A stretch of DNA of 64,000 nucleotides. Origin: Chimonanthus salicifolius. Lineage: Eukaryota; Streptophyta; Magnoliopsida; Laurales; Calycanthaceae. Location of the stretch: positions 51,530,608-51,594,607 of the forward strand of contig CM023537.1 of assembly GCA_013350335.1 (NCBI GenBank). Direction: 5' to 3'. This document shows, piece by piece, positions 57,289-64,000 of this stretch (position 1 is the stretch's first letter; every line of letters begins with the position of its first letter). The notes beneath the pieces are model-generated. The model worked only from the letters and a program-made list of their open reading frames with translations, was not told where the DNA came from and did no database searches. Position numbers and translations under genes: made by a program.

Positions 57289-57714
57289 TAGCTTGAGAGA
57301 GATAACTTCGACCCGAGGTAACAGATTGAGAGAGTGAGTGTGTTGAAAATGGGAATGATTTTTTTTTAAGGGTTTGGGATTTAAAAGGGGTTCATTGTTT
57401 TGGGATTAAAAAGGGGGGTTGAAAATGGGGTTTTAGGGTTAAGTATTTGAAAAACGTGGTTCAAAATGGAGTATAAGGGTTTGGGATTGAAATGGGTTCA
57501 AGGGTTTGGGATTGAAAAGAGAGTTGAAAAGGGGGTTGAAAATGAGGTTGTAGGGAGAAGTGTTTGCAAAAGGGGTTTAAGGGTGAAAAGTGGGTGTTGA
57601 AAATGGGGTTTAAGTTTTAAGGGAGAAGGGATTGAGAAAGGGGTTCAAGGGAGAAGGGAGAGGGAGAGGGAAACGAGGGTTTAGGGTTTTGAATGGAATG
57701 AGACGAGTGAAATT
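57289..57714 (-). promoter_or_regulatory. Leader region of the transposase gene
   Basis: Minus-strand 5' region with repeated AACCC/CCCAAACCC phrases. ACTTATATATAAATC (minus, about 57,740-57,726), at the inner edge of the right TIR, is a likely TATA box. The layout is symmetrical with the + gene. Confidence 0.5.
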
Positions 57715-58941
57715 TCGTGGATCGATTTATATATAAGTTTCATTCATTCGAATGAATGCATCAGAGACTACCTGAGAATGGCAGTCCAGGAATTCATTCG
57801 AATGAATCAGCCCATTCATTCGAATGAATGCACATTTTCAGGCATTCATTCGAATGAATGGGCTAATTCATTCGAATGAATGCATCAGAGGCTGCCTGAG
57901 AATGGCAGTCCAGGGCATTCATTCGAATGAATCAGCCCATTCATTCGAATGAATCCTCTGTTATCAGGCATTCATTCGAATGAATGGGCTGATTCATTCG
58001 AATGAATGCATCAGAGGCTGCCTGAGAGTGGCAGTCCAGGGCATTCATTCGAATGAATCATGCCATTCATTCGAATGAATGCACATTTTCAGGCATTCAT
58101 TAGACTGAATGGGCTGATTCACTCGAATGAATGCCTGGACTGTCATTCTCAGACAGCCTCTGATGCATTCATTCGAATGAATCATCCCATTCATTCGAAT
58201 GAATGCCTGATAACAGAGGATTCATTCGAATGAATGGGCTGATTCATTCGAATGAATCAGCTGAACCAGAGGGACTATCATTCCGTGGCAGCCTCTGATA
58301 CATTCATTCGAATGAATCATCTGATTCATTCGAATGAATGCACGTTTGAAGGCATTCATTCGAATGAATCAGTTGATTCATTCGAATGAATGCCGTGTAT
58401 GCGAATGAATCGAATGATCGGGCTGAACAGTACTCCGTGTTACTGTTCAGCCCATTCATTCGAATGACTGGTCATTCATTCGAATGAATGTATTCAGCGG
58501 AAACGTGTGCGAATGATTCGAATGATCGGGCTGAACAGTAACACGGAGTACTGTTCAGCCCGATCATTCGAATGAATGTCCAGTCATTCGAATGAATTGA
58601 TTCATTCGAATGAATGCCAAGATGAACTGGGCATTCATTCGAATGAATCCATTCGGCGGATTCGAACGACTGGGCATTCGAATGATCGGGCTGAACAGTA
58701 CTCTGTGTTACTGTTCAGCCCATTCATTCGAATGAATCCAAAATGAACCGGTGATTCATTCGAATGAATGGATTCATTCGAATGAATCGAAAATGAACTG
58801 GTGATTCATTCGAATGAATGACAAAATAAACTGGGAATTCATTCGAATGAATGGAAACGCGGGGGCAGAATCGTAATTTCACCCGAATTTTCGAATTCGG
58901 GTGTGTAGAGGCAGAAAAACCGAGTGTGTGTAAGTGCTCCC
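57715..58941 (-). repeat. Right terminal inverted repeat of the Mutator-like element
   Basis: Inverted partner of 51,152-52,240, with the same spacers and palindromes in reverse order. The arms differ by small substitutions and by length (about 1,227 versus 1,089 bp), partly because of differing numbers of palindrome units. Confidence 0.95.
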
Positions 58942-58950
58942 ATTTTTTAG

Positions 58951-59175
58951 CCTATATAATTATCCTACTTGTTTAATCTTAAGATTTAAATTTTTAACTA
59001 TTTAGTACTGAATATATTAAGTACAATGGTGAAGATCATTTAAAAGAGTATTTCATAAGATTTTCTCAGGAGTAGATAAGGTAGATGGTGCATTGAGATG
59101 AATAAAAGATATCTCCATATACAAAATTTTACTGAGTCATGGTGTAAGAGGAAATCTTACCTCTTGGGGTATAAA
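58951..59175. other. Short non-coding stretch
   Basis: AT-rich; nothing recognised. Confidence 0.4.
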
Positions 59176-60078
59176 TGTAACACTCCATCCTGCTACGGGT
59201 ATGTTACCACTGATGCAAAGTAAAGAGACAAAATATCGGTACTATTTTTTTGTCTCAACCCCTATCAACAGCTATAGAGGTTTAATAAAAGTACCACAAA
59301 ATTCAACCAACGTGACAGAGTAGTAAACAGTTATATAGTTATCCATAATGTTAAACATCATTCGAAATAAACACGCAATATGTCCTCTCTAGATAACAAA
59401 AGGAAAATACGCCAAACAACCCTCAGCTGTCATCACCTAGACCTGATCTTGGGACTCATTGGGTCCTACCTCTACCGAGCCACCTGAAAGGCAAGGGGGT
59501 GAGTACTGGGCCGGGCCCAAAGGATGAGCCAGGCTAAAGCTGCGCTGAGCTGGGCCAGGAAAGGCTCGAAAGCGAGCCGAGTTGGGCCTGGTCCATCTAC
59601 GCCCATTCTCGAGCTTAGCTGAGTCAACTCGGTTGCCCAACCGAGTTAACTCGACTGCCCAGCTGGGTTGACTCAAGTCATTTCCTTTTTCTTTGTTTCT
59701 TCTTCTTCGCTTTACTCTTCTTTAGTCTGACTAGTAGCAGAGACATCGGGTTTTCCCGCGTATCCCCTCGGGTTTTCAAACTAAGTCTATTCTTAGTGGA
59801 AATTTGCACCCAAGGTATCAAAACGGTCTTATTCTTATTTTTATTAACTCCAGAGCAAGTTAGGAGTGGAATGGCTCAATATTGGGATTTAAAAATGAGA
59901 TTTTTTGTAAATAAAGGGAAAAATAGATTTCCTCTTAAAATTTAAATTTTACCCTCAAGATTCGTATTATTTTACGTTTAAAATATAATTTTTGACCCTA
60001 AGTAAAATCGGAGAAAAGATTAACCCCAGCTGACTATTGTGTGTTTATTTTTCCGCCTTGTGTTTAAATTCCTGTACT

Positions 60079-60352
60079 GTACCCTCTGTGCCATATTCTT
60101 AATACGTCTCCATGCTCCTTTTTCCAGAAGACAATACGAGGATAGGGCACTGAGTACTTTTATTTACTTTACTGTCTCTGTACCCTCTGGGCCATATTCT
60201 CAATACGTCTCTATGGTCCTTCTTCCAGAAGACAATACGAGGATAGGGCACTGAGTACTTTTATTTACTTTACTGTCTCTGTACCCTCTGGGCCTCTCAC
60301 AATACGTCTCCATGGTCCTTTCTCCAGAAGACAATACGAGAGAAGGCACTGA
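60079..60352 (+). repeat. 101-bp tandem repeats in the LTR
   Basis: GTACCCTCTGTGCCATATTC at 60,079 recurs at 60,180 and 60,281. Three units, the last slightly shortened. Confidence 0.92.
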
Positions 60353-61121
60353 GTACTTTACATTTTTCGTTTTATTGTAATGTTTTGAATGGCTGACAAC
60401 TAACTTTCTAACATAATTTAAAGGAGTAGAAAGAGCCTACGTGACTCACTACACATATCATGTTTTGTGGAAAAATAGCACGGGGTTTGGGAAATTATTA
60501 TGTGTATATACTGACAAATAGAAAATTTATACATTTTACTCTATCTTACAGATTTTCTGTGAAAAACACAACAGGAGAAGGTGAGGAGACTCGAACCAAC
60601 ACTTGTATTGTGTTATATGTTAAACCCACTAACACCAGACTGAAATGGGACCCATGGTCAATTAAAGATGGAAATGGCTATATAGGTACAGAATACGAGA
60701 CCTGACACTGCATACATGTAAGGGATGTAAATGTTCTGACTTTTTAGAACGTAGGCGTTAAAATAGTGTCGGGGAGTCGAGGATTTGTAGTCTCTAACGC
60801 AGTATGGACCCATGGAGTGTCTGGGAATTGTCGGGTAAAAACTGGGTGAAGGCATTCGTGTTATTAAATCCAGTTTTATATGTTGGTGTGATATTGATTA
60901 TTTTATTGATTTATTATGCTGATATTTGCTACACCAAATGGTAAGGCTGAAATATGGTAGTTCTCTCAGAATAAGTCCCTGTGTAAGGAGGGCATTAGAA
61001 ATCATGCATTATCATGCATTTGACATTTGCATGTGAAAATTGTGATTATAAATTAAATCTGTGGAAGATAATAACTTTATAAAGTCTGACATTGGCCGTT
61101 GGGTTATAATTGCTGAGATTA

Positions 61122-61355
61122 GCCGAACACCGTTTGCGAACCGATGGGTTGGACGTGTTAGTAGGCTATGGTCGATCGCCATCAACCGTTGGTGTTGGAT
61201 GGGCTAGTAGACCGGGTCATGGAGACCTTGTGATGTTAGACCGAACGCCGTTTGCGAACCGTTGGGTTGGACGTGTTAGTAGGCTGTGGTCGACCGCCAT
61301 CAACCGTTGGTGTTGAATGGGCTAGTAGATCGGGTAGCGGAGACCTTATGTACTT
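61122..61355 (+). repeat. 119-bp tandem duplication in the LTR
   Basis: CCGAACACCGTTTGCGAACC near 61,123 recurs as CCGAACGCCGTTTGCGAACC near 61,241; similarity continues through GGGCTAGTAGA. Confidence 0.92.
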
Positions 61356-62084
61356 GCAAGTTGCTAAATGGGGGCTGACCTCCGTAAAACTTGATAAAAC
61401 ACCTTAGAAAGTGGTCCTAGGGTGAAAATGGGTTAAGTGGATTAACCGCATTGCATTCATGAAACATGCATTATTTATTGTTTCATATAATATGTTGGAT
61501 GTTATGATGAAAATGAGTTGAGTGGATTAACTGCATTTCATTCATGGAACATGCATTGTTATTTATTCCATGAATATTGTATGTTAGATTTTATGGTGAG
61601 CTTTCCTCACTGGGCTAGTAGCTCACGTCCCTTACAATGCAGGATATGAGCTGGAAGATGGAATGGAGGGACCAGTGGTGCCTCATTGAAAGTCGGAACT
61701 TAGAAGTTCCTAAGGTTTTCCGCACGTGGAAACCATTTGCTTGCTTAAATATGTTTGAGTATTTGTAATAAGTATGTCTCATGTGGCATAAGAAACTTAT
61801 GTCTGTAAGTTTTAATATCGTATACATTATATCCACTATGCTTTCGTGCATAACGCTGATGAGACAAATGAAAATATTCGTTGTGTGATATGGGTTGCAT
61901 ATGGGGACATATGGTATATGTATGAGTCCATGTGTGAAAAGCACGTGTGACCTTTTCTAGGATCGGGTTTTGGTAAACTTGAAGATCCAGCCCAGTTATG
62001 ACGTTGGGTGACTAGAGTTTATTGTTTTAAAAAAAAAAAATATTTGTCATGTTCCGGGCCCACATCTGGGTTTGGGGCGTGACA

Positions 62085-63010
62085 AGGTGGTATCAGAACT
62101 TAGTTCAAACCTCGGACTGTGTGTATGGGAATTAGTAGAATTATTGTTTGAGTTTAGGTTCATCTCCTTAGTTTTTAAAGTTGGATAGATGGATCCTTGA
62201 GTTGGAATGAGATCAAATCCCCTTTATTTTGATAAGTGGTGTGATTTTAGTATCGAGTTGATACTTTAAACCCAATATTTGAATGTGACGGTATCTTGTA
62301 GATTAGAATTAAAAGGTGTTGGGAGTACTGAGGCTCTCTAACATTAATTAGGCTTGGGAGAGAACCTAGGAAGAGGACTAATACAAGATGATATAATTAT
62401 GTGTATGTGTACTATTATAAATTTGTTTGAACTTCGATGCAGGGGATTATAGAAGCCCCAAATGATATGTAATATGTGTAATTTATGTTGTGTGACTTGG
62501 TAAATTCTTACATAAATAGGTTTATGTTAATCACTTGTGTGATTAATATAAAATATCAAGATTACAAGGAGATTCTTGAAATTAAGATGTTGTTCCACCC
62601 CCAGGGAATTAAAATAAACCCTTAGACGTTGTTTACATTATTCTGGAGGCTTTCCAAATCATCGCCGATGATTTGCGATGACCTCGGGCTAGAACCCTAG
62701 AGGGAAGAGCTATCGCGGTTCTGAAAGATTTTAAGCAGTTGAACCCCCCCAACTTTCTCAGGAAATGCTAACCCAGTAGAGACCGAAAATTGGATCACTC
62801 AGGTTAGTCGAATCTTTGACACTTTAGCCACTCCTAGAGATTTGAAGGTGACTTTGGCCACATACTAACTAAAGGATAATGCTTACAAATGATGGGAAGT
62901 AAAATACAACGTTAGGAATCAGGAAACCGAAAGTTCTTAAGAGTTGAAAATATTCTGTAAAGCCTTAATTGCTCTCAGGAATTAGAGACCTCAGCAATGG
63001 GCTTCGGGAC
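62085..63010 (+). pseudogene. Primer site, leader and decayed gag of the gypsy element
   Basis: After the primer site (62,088) comes a leader without open frames. At about 62,735-63,000 the translation in shifting frames shows gag-like pieces (NPPNFL, ENWITQV, RIFDTLATPRDLKVTLATY, KWWEVKYN-type), the retrotransposon gag domain of gypsy elements, with several stops and frameshifts. The rest of the element is missing before the small membrane-protein gene. Confidence 0.65.
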
Positions 63011-63280
63011 CTCGAATAGTTAATCGTTTTAAAGCTAATATTTTTTTTTTTATTTTTACCGTTGGATGAACCGAAATCTCAAACCTATGTTCTGAAAGCT
63101 CGAGAATGGCTTTCGAGATTTTGGATAACTAGCCGTTTGAATATTCTCTATAAATACCCATTTTGTTTTGAGAAGCTAAAGAACAGAAAATTCAAATTTC
63201 ATTCCATGCGAAATTGCTAGTACATCAAGAAATATCGGAAATACATAGATTTTGCTAATAATTAAAAAAAAAGCTTGAAA

Positions 63281-63550
63281 TTAAGAAGCCTTCAAGTGAT
63301 CATCGCCATTGTCGGTCTTGGATGATGATTCGTCGGGAATTGATGTCCGATCGACTAGCACAAAACCGAGAAAGTAAAGGATGGACCATCCGAAAACCAA
63401 GAGGCAAAATGGGGCGGTGAGGATGAGGACAATGCCTTCTTCCGCCAAGGGACCTTGATGATGAAGAGTGATTACAATGAAGATGAAGAAGATTGCAGAA
63501 AAAATGAGGGAGAAGGCAAATATGATGGATTGAACGAAGGAATTTGCCAT
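63281..63550 (-). CDS. Small two-helix membrane protein, function unknown
   Basis: 89 residues, ATG 63,550 to TGA-equivalent end at 63,281 (LKAS then stop). Two hydrophobic segments: residues about 9-29 (IIFAFSLIFSAIFFIFIVI) and about 40-66 (IVLILTAPFCLLVFGW...LGFVLV). A hydrophilic acidic tail (DESSSKTDNGDDHL) follows. No signal peptide separate from helix 1. A TATA-like TTATATCC (minus, about 63,638-63,631) lies about 80 bp upstream with a CT-rich leader, which supports a real gene. I do not recognise the family. It is the only intact short gene at the right end and has no repeat character. Confidence 0.55.
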   Translation of the reverse strand: MANSFVQSIIFAFSLIFSAIFFIFIVITLHHQGPLAEEGIVLILTAPFCLLVFGWSILYFLGFVLVDRTSIPDESSSKTDNGDDHLKAS

Positions 63551-63640
63551 GGAGGGATTGGCTGACGGTTTTGGGAATTAGGGTTTCGGTGAGAGAGGGT
63601 TGGGGTGAAGGTGAAAAGGGGAAGGAGAAAGGATATAAGA
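63551..63640 (-). promoter_or_regulatory. Leader and TATA box of the small membrane-protein gene
   Basis: Minus strand: TTATATCC, then pyrimidine-rich TTTCTCCTTCCCC, then the start codon. Confidence 0.45.
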
Positions 63641-64000
63641 GAAGGAGAAAAAAAAAATAGAGAGAGAGAAATACGGCAAACGACGGTTTGTGGGACCCAA
63701 TGCCAGAAGTATTATTTGAAAATACATTTTTCTTCGCCGAAATACATATAAAAAAAAAAATGTGAGTGATGCATAGACATTATAGATCATGTGGATACTC
63801 TTGAAAAAATGAATTAATTATTGTGAAAAATAATTTTGATTAAAAAATGCCCATCAGTTTGGGTAACAATGAGTGTTCTACAAGATAAGTAGCGACGTGA
63901 AGGCCAGATATGACAGGTCACAATAAGTTATCTGTGTACGACACTGTGCCGACATCAATGATTTGCACAAATTTCCATATGAGAAATTTGACGTTATTTT
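63641..64000. other. Non-coding to the window end
   Basis: Upstream region of the small gene on the minus strand; GA/CT-rich then AT-rich. No other feature seen. Confidence 0.4.

Larger units (their letters stand above)
51152..58941. mobile_element. Autonomous-type Mutator-like element (7,790 bp), 9-bp TSD, two convergent genes
   Basis: Ends are GGGAGCACTTACACACAC and its near-exact complement. The target duplication ATTTTTTAG is perfect at 51,143-51,151 and 58,942-58,950. Nine base pairs is the Mutator signature. The terminal inverted repeats are about 1.1-1.2 kb. Inside are a + strand gene (52,615-54,789) and a minus strand FAR1/MULE transposase gene (57,288-55,024), tail to tail with 234 bp between them. 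This mirrors the mudrA/mudrB layout of maize MuDR, though the second gene is not recognisably mudrB. Confidence 0.95.
59176..62084 (+). mobile_element. 2.9-kb 5' LTR of a gypsy element (long-LTR type)
   Basis: Starts TGTAACACTCCATCC and ends GGGGCGTGACA, followed by TGGTATCAGAAC at 62,088, an initiator Met-tRNA-type primer site. The end and the GGGCTAGTAGCTCAC phrase near 61,610 resemble the solo LTR at 33,847-37,096 (inverse orientation). Contains two tandem arrays. The left boundary is chosen on the TGT...ACA symmetry and is less sure. Confidence 0.65.

Overview
The window looks like repeat-dense nuclear DNA of a flowering plant. The evidence is the mix of element families: Ty3/gypsy and Ty1/copia retrotransposons, TRIM mini-elements primed by initiator Met-tRNA, tRNA-derived SINEs, hAT and Mutator-like DNA transposons, and a plant LINE. 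The few host-gene pieces are plant families too: an EHD3-like PHD-finger protein, a subtilisin-like protease, an MA3-domain protein and an SRG1-like 2-oxoglutarate dioxygenase. There are no bacterial operons, rRNA genes or CRISPR arrays. The species cannot be named from the sequence.

Layout. 0-4.3 kb: 3' part of a Ty3/gypsy element and its LTR, sitting next to a broken EHD3-like exon (4.4-5.2 kb). 5.5-9.5 kb: a truncated LINE interrupted by a complete TRIM, then a TRIM nested inside another TRIM. 9.9-20.3 kb: a large inverted duplication whose two arms carry a decayed subtilase gene. One arm contains a hAT element that itself contains a hAT MITE. 20.8-29.2 kb: remnants of two LTR elements and a nearly full-length copia element (minus strand). 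29.2-33.4 kb: mostly non-coding, with an MA3-domain exon relic and a SINE. 33.4-42.2 kb: a second copia element (minus), split by a 3.25-kb solo LTR with a perfect 5-bp target duplication. 42.2-48.7 kb: TRIMs, an LTR, SINEs and a 1.2-kb Mutator-type fold-back element. 48.8 kb onward: promoter and first exon of an SRG1-like dioxygenase, followed by a hAT MITE and a 7,790-bp Mutator-like element (51,152-58,941). 59.2-63.0 kb: a 2.9-kb LTR with primer site and gag relic. 63.3-63.6 kb: a small two-helix membrane protein gene (minus).

The most interesting object is the 7.79-kb Mutator-like element. It has an exact 9-bp target duplication and terminal inverted repeats of about 1.1-1.2 kb built from dozens of copies of one 16-bp perfect palindrome. 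Two convergent genes start just inside the two ends, as in maize MuDR. One is a FAR1/MULE transposase. The other is a 724-codon protein with a domain resembling the 'putative plant transposon protein' family, a coiled coil and a Pro/Ala tail. Both frames are almost clean but carry in-frame stops (three TAA, one TGA). Two other element types in the window, a hAT MITE family and a second Mutator fold-back, are also filled with iterated short palindromes of different sequence.

All domain calls are from reading the translations; no database search was possible. LTR and TRIM boundaries were set from TG...CA ends, primer-binding sites and target duplications, and where none was visible the coordinate is approximate.
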